NCBI GenBank assembly: GCA_031552405.1 | Contig: JAVBMN010000045.1 | Span: forward strand, 1-64,000 | Source: UBA1794 sp031552405 | Lineage (GTDB): Bacteria > Bacteroidota > Bacteroidia > Bacteroidales > Bacteroidaceae | Length of the DNA stretch: 64,000 bases | Reading direction: 5' to 3' | In this document: positions 35,917 through 43,953 of the stretch, in pieces | How positions within the stretch are numbered: position 1 is the first letter of the stretch | Layout of the letters: each line of letters starts with the position of its first letter | Program-made: the position numbers and the translations under genes | The notes under the pieces: model-generated | Seen by the model: only the letters and a program-made list of their open reading frames with translations | Told to the model about the DNA's origin: nothing | The model's database searches: none

Positions 35917-35948
35917 TTTGGCTCGCACAGAAAAGAATTCTATATTTG
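35917..35948 (+). promoter_or_regulatory. Promoter of the GH43 gene
   Basis: TTTG (35917-35920), 20 bp spacing, TATATTTG (35941-35948): a full match to the Bacteroides -33/-7 consensus. The ATG follows 30 bp later. Confidence 0.75.
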
Positions 35949-35978
35949 CACATAATTAAACCTTTTAATAGTATATTG

Positions 35979-38144
35979 ATGAAGAAGCTTAGAAAAGTTT
36001 TATCAGCAACCCTGCTCTGTTCACTCATGGCACCAGGGGTTATGGCGGCCGACTCTGAGAAGATGACAGCTTACCTGTTTTCGTATTTTACGGGCAATGC
36101 ACCCGAAGAAGAGCAAATTCGTTTTGCCATCAGTCGTGACGGACTGAATTATTTCGCATTGAATAACGACCGTCCCATTATTGCCAGTGACACCATCTCT
36201 TACAAGGCCGGTGTCCGCGATCCGCACATCCTGCGTGGTGAGGATGGTTATTTTTATATGGTAGTAACCGACATGCGTTCCAGCGAAGGCTGGGCTTCAA
36301 ACCGCGGACTGGTACTGCTTCGTTCCAAGAACCTGATAGACTGGACACACAGTGCTATCCACTTCCCCACTACCTGGGCCAAGAACTTTGGTAATGTAAC
36401 CCGCGTATGGGCACCGCAAACCATCTACGACCATCAGGCCGGCAAATATATGGTGTACTTCTCCATCCTGACCACCAACCCTCGCGACTATGATCGCACC
36501 TACTACTGCTATGCCAACGAGGATTTTACCAAGCTGACCGAGCCTAAGTTGCTCTACGACCGTGGCCGCTCTACGATTGATGCCGACATTATCTACAAGG
36601 ATGGTGTATACAATATGTTCTTCAAAACCGAAGGCGACGGCAATGGCATTATGATAGCCAAAGCCAAGAACCTGACAGATATGAGCTGGGTATCCGACAA
36701 TAAGTACGTGGACCAGAATGACAATGCTGTGGAAGGATCAGGAGTATTCCAGCTTCTCGATGGAAAAACGTACGTACTCATGTATGATGTGTACAGCCGT
36801 GGATATTATGAGTTTTGCAAGAGCTATGACCTGCAGAACTTTGAACTGATGAAAGAAGGCTATTCTTTCGACTTCCACCCGCGTCACGGTACCATCATCA
36901 CCATTAGTGAAGACGAGCTGAAACGGGTAACCGATAAGTGGGGCATCCCTGGCAATATGATTCTCAAGGGAAGCGCCTCCAAGGCTGTGAAGAAGGCTAA
37001 CATCACCCTTAACCATACCGATAAGGTGTTTTTTATCCCTGTGGTAGCCGGTACCAACCTGAAGAAATTTGACCCTGAGCTAATCTCTGATGCAAGTATC
37101 AAGGTTACGCCCACCGGTCCGCAAAATTTCACCAAAGGCCCCATAACCTATACCTTTACCACCGTTACCGGACAAGTATACACTTACAAGGTAACCGCCC
37201 AGGTAGAGAACAACCCCATTGTGCCAGGCTTCCGCGCCGATCCCGAGATCCTTTACTCCCAGAAGAACAAGAAATACTACCTGTATCCCACTACCGACGG
37301 CGTGCCGGGCTGGGGAGGCTACAGTTTCAATGTATATTCCTCGCCCGATCTTGTAAACTGGACCGACGAAGGAACCATGCTGAATCTTCAGAGTGAGCAG
37401 GTGCAATGGGCCAATGGAAATGCATGGGCTCCCTGTATTGAAGAAAAGATGATAGACGGAAAGTACAAGTACTTCTTCTATTTCAGCGGCAATGCCGGAC
37501 GCTCCAAGCAGATTGGTGTAGCTATTGCCGATGATCCCACCGGACCGTTTACGGATTACGGACAGCCCATCATTACCCGCTCTCCGGTAGGCCACGGCCA
37601 GCAGATCGACGTAGACGTATTTACCGATCCCCAAAGCAAGAAAAGCTACATCTATTGGGGTAATGGCTATATGGCCGGTGCCGTATTGAATGACGACATG
37701 GTATCTCTTGATGAAAGTACCATTACCGTAATGACTCCGGAAGGCGGCACACTGAAAGATTATGCGTTCCGTGAAGCTCCCTATGTATTCTATCGCAATG
37801 GGCTGTACTACTTCCTGTGGTCAGTGGATGATACCGGTTCCAAGAACTATCACGTAGCATACGGTACCAGCAAGTCGCCCCTCGGTCCTATCGAAGTGGC
37901 CAAAGAACCCGTGATACTGATACAAGATCCGTCACAGGAGATTTACGGCCCTGCCCACAACTCCGTACTGCAACTGCCCGGTAAGGATGAATGGTACATC
38001 GTATACCACCGCATCAACGCCGGTTACCTGAACGATGGCCCCGGTTTCCACCGCGAAGTATGCATTGACCGCATGTACTTCGACAAGGACGGCCGCATCC
38101 TTCCTGTAAAGCCTACCCGCAAAGGTATAGATCCCGTGAAATAA
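35979..38144 (+). CDS. Glycoside hydrolase family 43 protein with two GH43-like domains
   Basis: A 721-residue exported protein (signal MKKLRKVLSATLLCSLMAPGVMAA). Residues about 30-310 form a first five-bladed propeller (AGVRDPHILRGEDGYFYMVVTD). A beta-sandwich-like spacer follows (about 330-410). A second propeller (about 415-715) carries the GH43 triad: base aspartate in RADPEILY, pKa-tuning aspartate in IDVDVF, acid glutamate in FREAPYVF. GH43 enzymes are mostly arabinosidases, xylosidases or arabinanases. The first domain may be non-catalytic. The gene stands alone and does not adjoin the SusC/D pair. Confidence 0.9.
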   Translation: MKKLRKVLSATLLCSLMAPGVMAADSEKMTAYLFSYFTGNAPEEEQIRFAISRDGLNYFALNNDRPIIASDTISYKAGVRDPHILRGEDGYFYMVVTDMRSSEGWASNRGLVLLRSKNLIDWTHSAIHFPTTWAKNFGNVTRVWAPQTIYDHQAGKYMVYFSILTTNPRDYDRTYYCYANEDFTKLTEPKLLYDRGRSTIDADIIYKDGVYNMFFKTEGDGNGIMIAKAKNLTDMSWVSDNKYVDQNDNAVEGSGVFQLLDGKTYVLMYDVYSRGYYEFCKSYDLQNFELMKEGYSFDFHPRHGTIITISEDELKRVTDKWGIPGNMILKGSASKAVKKANITLNHTDKVFFIPVVAGTNLKKFDPELISDASIKVTPTGPQNFTKGPITYTFTTVTGQVYTYKVTAQVENNPIVPGFRADPEILYSQKNKKYYLYPTTDGVPGWGGYSFNVYSSPDLVNWTDEGTMLNLQSEQVQWANGNAWAPCIEEKMIDGKYKYFFYFSGNAGRSKQIGVAIADDPTGPFTDYGQPIITRSPVGHGQQIDVDVFTDPQSKKSYIYWGNGYMAGAVLNDDMVSLDESTITVMTPEGGTLKDYAFREAPYVFYRNGLYYFLWSVDDTGSKNYHVAYGTSKSPLGPIEVAKEPVILIQDPSQEIYGPAHNSVLQLPGKDEWYIVYHRINAGYLNDGPGFHREVCIDRMYFDKDGRILPVKPTRKGIDPVK

Positions 38145-38164
38145 TACTCTCTACAATAATGATG

Positions 38165-38205
38165 AAAAAGAGGAGCGTCCGCCAGTCGGATTGCTCCTCT
38201 TTTTA
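38165..38205 (+). terminator. Terminator after GH43 gene
   Basis: Stem AAAAAGAGGAGC / GCTCCTCTTTTT with a 16-base loop; the right arm ends in the T-run. Confidence 0.85.
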
Positions 38206-38236
38206 CTTTCTCCGTCGGGAGGAATGCGCTGACCCC

Positions 38237-38690
38237 AATCTGTGCACACTCCTTCCACGTTCCACTATTCTCTGAAACCCTTTGTGGCAAAGGGTTTCAG
38301 AGTGGAGGGTTGTGCTTCCACTGAGTAAGTATGGCTCCCGTAATTCCGGTTTCAAACCGCGGATGCGGTGTGAAACAGGTTAAAATTTGGTGCGCATGAA
38401 TTCAACAATTGGTGCCCACCAATCTTTCAACTCGTGCGCACCAGATATTTGTCTTATGCGCACGAAAACTGTAGCGCTACGTTTGTAGGAAATCAGGCCT
38501 GTGTTTTCAAATCTCAGGCCTGTGTTTCTTCAAGCGCAGCGCTAGGTTTAGCCACCCAAGATTTATTAGGGATAGCTTTTGATGCACCGGAATTATGGAG
38601 CCATACTCGCTCAGTGGAAGCACAACCCTCCACTCTGAAACCATTTGTGGCAAAGGGTTTCAGAGAGTAGTGGAAGGTGGAGGCACATTG
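38237..38690. repeat. Inverted-repeat-bounded element containing a palindrome array
   Basis: Two imperfect inverted arms of about 105-113 bp (38237-38349 and 38587-38690) enclose about 240 bp. Each arm holds a hairpin: in the left arm CTCTGAAACCCTTTG-TGG-CAAAGGGTTTCAGAG at 38270-38302. No transposase or gene is inside. It has the form of a non-autonomous mobile element or a large structured intergenic repeat. Target-site duplications were not identified. A degraded copy of the arm hairpin seems present near 28769-28800. Confidence 0.75.
38387..38545. repeat. 22-bp-phased palindrome array inside the inverted-repeat element
   Basis: Palindromic cores are centred near 38393.5 (TGCGCA), 38415.5 (GGTGCCCACC), 38437.5 and 38459.5 (TGCGCA), 38475.5 (GTAGCGCTAC), 38497.5 and 38518.5 (AGGCCT), and 38540.5 (AGCGCT). 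Spacing is 22 bp except one step of 16 and one of 21. The cores follow the same order as the array at 28816-28945 (GTGC-type, AGCGCT, AGGCCT). Confidence 0.8.
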
Positions 38691-38739
38691 TTTAAAGTCT
38701 GTTGATAGCTTATTAGGAGTACACCCTTTGGCAGGTGCC

Positions 38740-38922
38740 CTACTCCTCTTCCCCCGGCAGAGTGCCGGGGGAAGGGTTAAAGAAGGAGGATGCTTTGTGG
38801 CTCGTTATTCCGGGGCCGTGCTGATCGTCGTCGGTCAGGCCGCCTGAGCCTATAAGCATTATGGCCTCTGTTTCCAGTTCCATAATCTCCATTGAGGGAG
38901 CCTGGTATTTTGCTTTCTTCAT
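38740..38922 (-). CDS. Small peptide downstream of LRR protein
   Basis: A 60-residue peptide (MKKAKYQAPSMEIMELETEA then a Gly/Asp/Pro-rich tail). It resembles small Bacteroidales proteins that begin MKK-x-Y-x-x-P-x-M/I-E and often sit near surface protein genes. It starts 29 bp after the LRR gene stop on the same strand and is probably co-transcribed. A strong hairpin with arms CTTCCCCCGGCA (38748-38759) and its complement (38763-38774) overlaps its 3' end. Function is unknown. Confidence 0.65.
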   Translation of the reverse strand: MKKAKYQAPSMEIMELETEAIMLIGSGGLTDDDQHGPGITSHKASSFFNPSPGTLPGEEE

Positions 38923-38951
38923 ATTTCTATACTATTAGTGTGGGCGGGTGG

Positions 38952-41900
38952 TTATTCTACAATGAACTTCTGCCGGCCAATGAAGTACACTCCGGCAGGC
39001 AGATCGCTGAGGATATTGCTTCCGGCCTGGAGTTTCAGGTGGGATACAGATATACCGGCCGCGTTGCGGAGGGTGACATCTATCGGAGTTTCAACAAAGA
39101 TAGTGACTCCTTCCGGAGTGGACAGTATTTGCAATTCATCGCCACTGCCGGCATCGGCACCGATAGGCTCTAAGGAAGTAGGTGCACTGCCACTGATTAG
39201 TACCTGCATGGCTGGGGACGCACTTGTAATCGCCCCACCCGTCAGGTAGGCACGGAAGGGCTTCATACCATAGTTATCCTGTTTCAGAAAGTTACTTCCT
39301 TCGGCGTTCAGCATCCAGCCGCTGGCTTTGCCGATTGAATACAACCCGGTATAGGTGTAATGGGTGCTACCCACAGAGAGATCATCGGGAGTAATGGGTA
39401 CCGTCACATTTTCCGCACGATACGTAACCGACTCTCCCTGCATGCTGTTATTTACTCCAAATGCATCGCCGGGGAAAGCTATTATATAAGGTGTATTTGC
39501 CTCCATCTTTCCATTTGCTGTACTTTGGAAATGGACCATTCCGTCAGTAGAGCCGGCCAATGTCCGCAACCAGAAGTGACCATTCTTAGTACTGGTAACC
39601 GGACGGATGCTTCCACTCAGAGAAGCCCTGTATCCGGTGGACGCCACCTCAAAGGGCAGTATGATCGTCTCCCAACCTATCGTACCATCCGCCCAGGTGC
39701 CCGGCTTGCGGGTGTAACTGATTTCAGTAGCGGTAAACGCTATGGGGCACTGGAAATTTTGACCTTCGTTAAGTACAATCTTTGGAGCCACGCCGCCATA
39801 CACAGTATTCACATGGGTAACCCCTGCAAGGGAAGCAGGCAGATACACAAGGCAGTTTGAGTTGATATCGTCGATGGCACGGTTTATATAAGTAGCTGTT
39901 AGAGTGCTACTTTTGATAATCATGGAAGTTAAGGAGTAGCAGCGAGAAAAAGCAGAAATCCCAATATACGTTACCCCCTCAGGTATTATGACGGAAGTTA
40001 GGGAGGAGCAGAGATGAAAAGCAGAAATCCCAATATACGTTACCCCCTCAGGTATTGTGACGGAAGTTAAGGAGGAGCAGTACTGAAAAGCCCCATCCCC
40101 AATATGCGTTACCCCCACAGGGATTGTGGCGGAAGTTAAGGAGGAGCAGCCCCAAAAAGCATTACTCCCAATTCTCGTTACCCCCTCAGGTATTATGACG
40201 GAAGTTAAGGAGGAGCAGCCATAAAAAGCATTACTCTCAATACTCGTTACCCCCACAGGTATTGTGACGGAAGTTAAGGAGGAGCAGCGATAAAAAGTAT
40301 CACTCCCAATACTCGTTACCCCCACAGGTATTGTGACGGAAGTTAAGGAGGAGCAGCCCCAAAAAGCAAAATCTCCAATACTCGTTACCCCCTCAGGTAT
40401 TGTGACAGAAGTTAAGGAGGAGCAGTCAGAAAAAGCAAGCCCCCGAATCGAAACAACCATATAGCCCTTTACAGTTGAAGGGATATTTACTGCACCACTA
40501 TACGAGTTAGCCACCACTTCTACCTCTGTGGGTGATAAAACATTGTACTTTATCCCGTCACTGGTAAACACTCCGTCATTAATCGTCCAGGCAAATACTT
40601 TCAACCAGTCCTTATTGTCAAACCCGGCAGGCGCATACAACGTTGCACCCTCAGGCAGTCCAAGGAACACATCCACACCAAAGACGGGATTTATTGCAGG
40701 TATTATCACAGCGGATAAATTGGAACAACCCCAAAAAGCGCTATCCCCAATATTTGTGATAACGGAAGGTATCGTGATAGAAGTTAAGCCGATACAACCT
40801 GCAAAAGCATGCTCAGCAATACTACTCTTGTTTAGTAAAGGAATTGTGTAGCTATTGCCGGATTTTGCCGGAGGATATGCTATTATTGAAGTCGTAGCCG
40901 AGACCCCTTTGAACAATACACCATCTATTGAGCTATAAGAATAATTGTTACGATCTACATTTATAGCCTGCAGATTTGGGCTGTTATAGAAAACGCTTTT
41001 ACCTACATTTGTCACAGTAGCCGGTATTGTCACAGAAGTCAAACCAGGGCAACCGGAAAAGGCACCATTGCCAATACCGATGACCTGAGAAGTTCTTCCC
41101 GCGTACTCCACGCTTGAAAGGATATTGACTGTACCACTATACGAACTGTGTATAACTTCAACCGTTGTGGGTGACAGCATATTGTATTTTATCCCGCCGT
41201 AGGTAAATACTCTTTCAGTAACTGTCCAATCAAACACATTCATCCAAGGGGTATAGTCAAATCCTTCAGGGGGGCACAGCCTTGCACCGGCAGGAATGCC
41301 GGAGAAAACACCCGTACCAAATATAGGAGTTACTTCATCTATTATCACAAAGGTTAAGCCGGAGCAACCTGAAAAAGCACTATCTCCAATACTCGTCATA
41401 CTGGAAGGTATAGTGATAGAGGTCAAACCGGAACAACCTGCAAAGGCATTACCCCTAATAGCAACAACCTGAAACGTTTCTCCCATATAACTTACACTCG
41501 AAGGAATAGAAACAACGCCACTATAGGAGTTAGGTAGTACTTCTACTGTAGTGGGCGATAGTATGCAGTACATTATTCCGCCATTAATAAATGTTTTAGT
41601 AATAATCGTTCCACTGAACACTCTCCGCCAGAGATCATAATCAGCCCCTTCCGGCACATATAGTGTCGCCGCAGGAAGGACAAAAAACGGGGTATCACCA
41701 AAAGCAGGCGCCACTGCATTTGTGACGATGCGGGCTAAACCTGGGCTATCACGAAAAGCATGGGTTCCAATATTCGTTACACTGGAAGGTATAGTGACGT
41801 TAACCAAATAGCTGCAGTACGAAAAAGCATCACTCCCAATACTCGTCACCCCGGCAGGAATCATATAACTGACATCGGTCTTTTTTGAGGGGTATACAAT

Positions 41901-43625
41901 CAGTGTACTCTTGTCTTTCGTAAACAACACTCCCCCCTCCGAGGTAAAAGATTGACTGCCGGCGTTTACATCTACCTTTTGCAGGTTTAAACAGAGAAGA
42001 AAAACTACGTTCCCAATACTCTTTACAGAAGCGGGTATAGTAATAGAGGTGAAGGCGGCACAACCCAGAAAAGCATAATCCGCAATACTTTTCACACTAC
42101 CGGGAACTGCATAACTCGTACCTGCTTTGGCCGCCGGATAGCGTATTAAACGACTCTTATCTTTACTAAACAGGATACCCTCTTCAGAGGAATAGAATTG
42201 ATTGTTGCTGTGTACGTTTATTTGTTGTAGCGCAAGGCACTGGTAAAAAGCGCCTTCGGTAATGCTGATTACACTCTCGGGGATGGTAATGGAAGTCAGA
42301 TCAGGTTCGTATTCGAAAGCAGCCTTTGCAATGTGGGTGACCTGAAACATTTTTCCCGAATGCTCCACCGAAGGAGGGAGGGTAACCGCACCGTTTAAAG
42401 TGCCGTATAACATCTCTACCGTGCTTCCCGACAGGACTCTGTAAGAGATCCTATTAACTGAAAATGCCTTAACAATAGCCGTTTCTTTGAGTGGACTGGG
42501 CCAGGAGCTACAGTCAAACTCAACCGGAATATACAGGGTTGCCGCCGATGAGATACCAAGGAATGCATCCGCACCAAATATAGGGGTTACCTCGTCTATT
42601 ATCACAGCCGTCAAGGCGGAACAGTTGTAGAAGGCACGACTTCCGATACTGGTCATACTGCCAGGTATTTTGACGGTGGCTAAGACGGAGTTGTATGAAA
42701 ACGCATCTTTCCCAAGGCTTGCCACCCCCTCGGGAAGCGTGATGTCGGATAAACGCGTACTGCTGAACGCATATTCCCCGATACTTGTTACGCTGGAAGG
42801 TATTGTGACGGAGGTTAAAGTAGAGCAGCGCCGGAACGCTTCTGCTCCGATACTTGTCACCCCCTCAGGAATGGTGTAACTGCTGCCGGTTTTAGCACAG
42901 GGGTATGCAATCAGTGTATTTTTATCTTTAGTAAACAACACGCCTGCTTCGGAGGTATAAGATCCGTTGCCCGCGGCGGTGTGTATGGCCTGCAAATTTA
43001 AACAACCTTCAAAAGCGCTTGTTCCCATGCCGGTCAATGTAGCCGGCAGCGTGACGGAGGTTAAGCCGGCACAGTAATAGAAAGCCTGCTTTCCAAGGCT
43101 TACCACCCCCTCGGGGATTGTGTAACTGCTACCCGTTTTTCCTTTCGGATAGGTGATCAACAGGCTCTTCTCTTTATTGAACAAGACACCCTCTTGCGAG
43201 GTGTACGATGGATTATTGGCATCTACATAGATTGCAGACAAGTTTCGAGGATCCAGGAAAAGGTCTTCCGCCAGGTTAGTCAAGGTAGAGGGCAGGGTAA
43301 TGGAGGCCAAGGCGTCGCAGCGATTAAATGCCTGCTTTCCGATACTTACCACGCCCTCGGAAATTAGGATGGAGGTTAAGTGGATGCAATCGGTAAAGAC
43401 ACCGTCTCCAATCCCAACTACCTGGTAGGTTTTTCCTCTCTCCGATACGGTGGAAGGCACCGTAAACGCACCACTGTACGAGGAGGGGGAATTCACCAGG
43501 CTTCCCATTTTCACTGTTTCTGTTCCTGCCACGACATTGTAGTATGCCTGGTCTGTAAGAATCTGCTGCCCCCAGCATGGCACGGATAGCAGGGTGCATA
43601 ATGTAAGTAATAGCTTATGTTTCAT
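38952..43625 (-). CDS. BspA-like leucine-rich-repeat surface protein
   Basis: A 1557-residue exported protein (signal MKHKLLLTLCTLLSVPCWGQ). Most of it consists of LRR_5 (TpLRR) repeats of about 23 residues with the pattern LTSVTIPEGVTSIGDFAFWGCSS, interrupted several times by a non-repeat module (FTYGGIKYNMLSPTTVEVI). The last about 230 residues are a non-LRR region ending in GVYFIGRQKFIVE, similar to a sorting tail. BspA-type proteins bind host or bacterial surfaces. The ATG at 43625 is chosen for its signal peptide. Confidence 0.92.
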   Translation of the reverse strand: MKHKLLLTLCTLLSVPCWGQQILTDQAYYNVVAGTETVKMGSLVNSPSSYSGAFTVPSTVSERGKTYQVVGIGDGVFTDCIHLTSILISEGVVSIGKQAFNRCDALASITLPSTLTNLAEDLFLDPRNLSAIYVDANNPSYTSQEGVLFNKEKSLLITYPKGKTGSSYTIPEGVVSLGKQAFYYCAGLTSVTLPATLTGMGTSAFEGCLNLQAIHTAAGNGSYTSEAGVLFTKDKNTLIAYPCAKTGSSYTIPEGVTSIGAEAFRRCSTLTSVTIPSSVTSIGEYAFSSTRLSDITLPEGVASLGKDAFSYNSVLATVKIPGSMTSIGSRAFYNCSALTAVIIDEVTPIFGADAFLGISSAATLYIPVEFDCSSWPSPLKETAIVKAFSVNRISYRVLSGSTVEMLYGTLNGAVTLPPSVEHSGKMFQVTHIAKAAFEYEPDLTSITIPESVISITEGAFYQCLALQQINVHSNNQFYSSEEGILFSKDKSRLIRYPAAKAGTSYAVPGSVKSIADYAFLGCAAFTSITIPASVKSIGNVVFLLCLNLQKVDVNAGSQSFTSEGGVLFTKDKSTLIVYPSKKTDVSYMIPAGVTSIGSDAFSYCSYLVNVTIPSSVTNIGTHAFRDSPGLARIVTNAVAPAFGDTPFFVLPAATLYVPEGADYDLWRRVFSGTIITKTFINGGIMYCILSPTTVEVLPNSYSGVVSIPSSVSYMGETFQVVAIRGNAFAGCSGLTSITIPSSMTSIGDSAFSGCSGLTFVIIDEVTPIFGTGVFSGIPAGARLCPPEGFDYTPWMNVFDWTVTERVFTYGGIKYNMLSPTTVEVIHSSYSGTVNILSSVEYAGRTSQVIGIGNGAFSGCPGLTSVTIPATVTNVGKSVFYNSPNLQAINVDRNNYSYSSIDGVLFKGVSATTSIIAYPPAKSGNSYTIPLLNKSSIAEHAFAGCIGLTSITIPSVITNIGDSAFWGCSNLSAVIIPAINPVFGVDVFLGLPEGATLYAPAGFDNKDWLKVFAWTINDGVFTSDGIKYNVLSPTEVEVVANSYSGAVNIPSTVKGYMVVSIRGLAFSDCSSLTSVTIPEGVTSIGDFAFWGCSSLTSVTIPVGVTSIGSDTFYRCSSLTSVTIPVGVTSIESNAFYGCSSLTSVIIPEGVTRIGSNAFWGCSSLTSATIPVGVTHIGDGAFQYCSSLTSVTIPEGVTYIGISAFHLCSSLTSVIIPEGVTYIGISAFSRCYSLTSMIIKSSTLTATYINRAIDDINSNCLVYLPASLAGVTHVNTVYGGVAPKIVLNEGQNFQCPIAFTATEISYTRKPGTWADGTIGWETIILPFEVASTGYRASLSGSIRPVTSTKNGHFWLRTLAGSTDGMVHFQSTANGKMEANTPYIIAFPGDAFGVNNSMQGESVTYRAENVTVPITPDDLSVGSTHYTYTGLYSIGKASGWMLNAEGSNFLKQDNYGMKPFRAYLTGGAITSASPAMQVLISGSAPTSLEPIGADAGSGDELQILSTPEGVTIFVETPIDVTLRNAAGISVSHLKLQAGSNILSDLPAGVYFIGRQKFIVE
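39917..40470 (-). repeat. 69-bp tandem repeats coding LRR units
   Basis: Eight near-identical copies; the landmark GAAGTTAAGGAG (or close variant) recurs at 39925, 39994, 40063, 40132, 40201, 40270, 40339 and 40408, a strict 69-bp period. Each copy codes one 23-residue LRR. The high DNA identity points to recent expansion and likely copy-number variation. Confidence 0.92.
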
Positions 43626-43704
43626 ATCGAAAGATTTTGTAAATAGGCCTTGATATCGAAAGCACGTTATAGTTCCAAATATCACAGGCGCGTTATTTTG
43701 AGAA

Positions 43705-43712
43705 CAAAAATA
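43705..43712 (-). promoter_or_regulatory. -7 element of LRR protein gene
   Basis: TATTTTTG on the minus strand, 79 bp upstream of the ATG at 43625, and 15 bp downstream (in transcription sense) of the 34-bp palindrome. Confidence 0.5.
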
Positions 43713-43727
43713 GCGAAAACACAGGGG

Positions 43728-43761
43728 AAAGTTGTAACGAATGATCATTCGTTACAACTTT
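43728..43761. promoter_or_regulatory. 34-bp perfect palindrome upstream of LRR gene
   Basis: Left half AAAGTTGTAACGAATGA joined to its exact complement without a spacer. It lies just upstream of the putative -7 element and about 190 bp past the AraC-type regulator stop. It could be an operator or a terminator of the preceding operon; the plus-strand side continues with a T-run. Confidence 0.6.
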
Positions 43762-43953
43762 TTTCCTTTATATACTCGCGAAATGAGTATCTGCTTTCGC
43801 GTTTTAGTTAAAAAGATTCAATTAAAGCTCTGAAAGGGCGTAATACCTAAGTCCTTCAGAGCGCATTGAGATCGATTTGGGATTCCTGTTGAGACAAATC
43901 AGAACTTCAATGAGAACTTCAATCGGAGCTTCTATTTGATCGATATAAACCTA

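Larger units (their letters stand above)
43626..43953. other. Intergenic region between AraC-type regulator and LRR gene
   Basis: No gene seen. Besides the palindrome at 43728-43761 and the -7 element, there is a stem GCTCTGAA (43827-43834) / TTCAGAGC (43855-43862) that may end the SusC/SusD/regulator mRNA. A direct repeat of AGAACTTCAAT occurs near 43901. Confidence 0.6.

Noticed and set aside
38387..38545. 22-bp-spaced motifs considered as a CRISPR array
   Set aside because: The core sequences differ between units and are palindromes, with no constant repeat alternating with variable spacers.
38434..38670. 78-codon open frame
   Set aside because: It runs through the palindrome array and inverted repeat and has no protein-like features.
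39917..40470. Regular 69-bp repeats considered as a CRISPR array
   Set aside because: The repeats are contiguous, in frame and code LRR units; there are no unique spacers.
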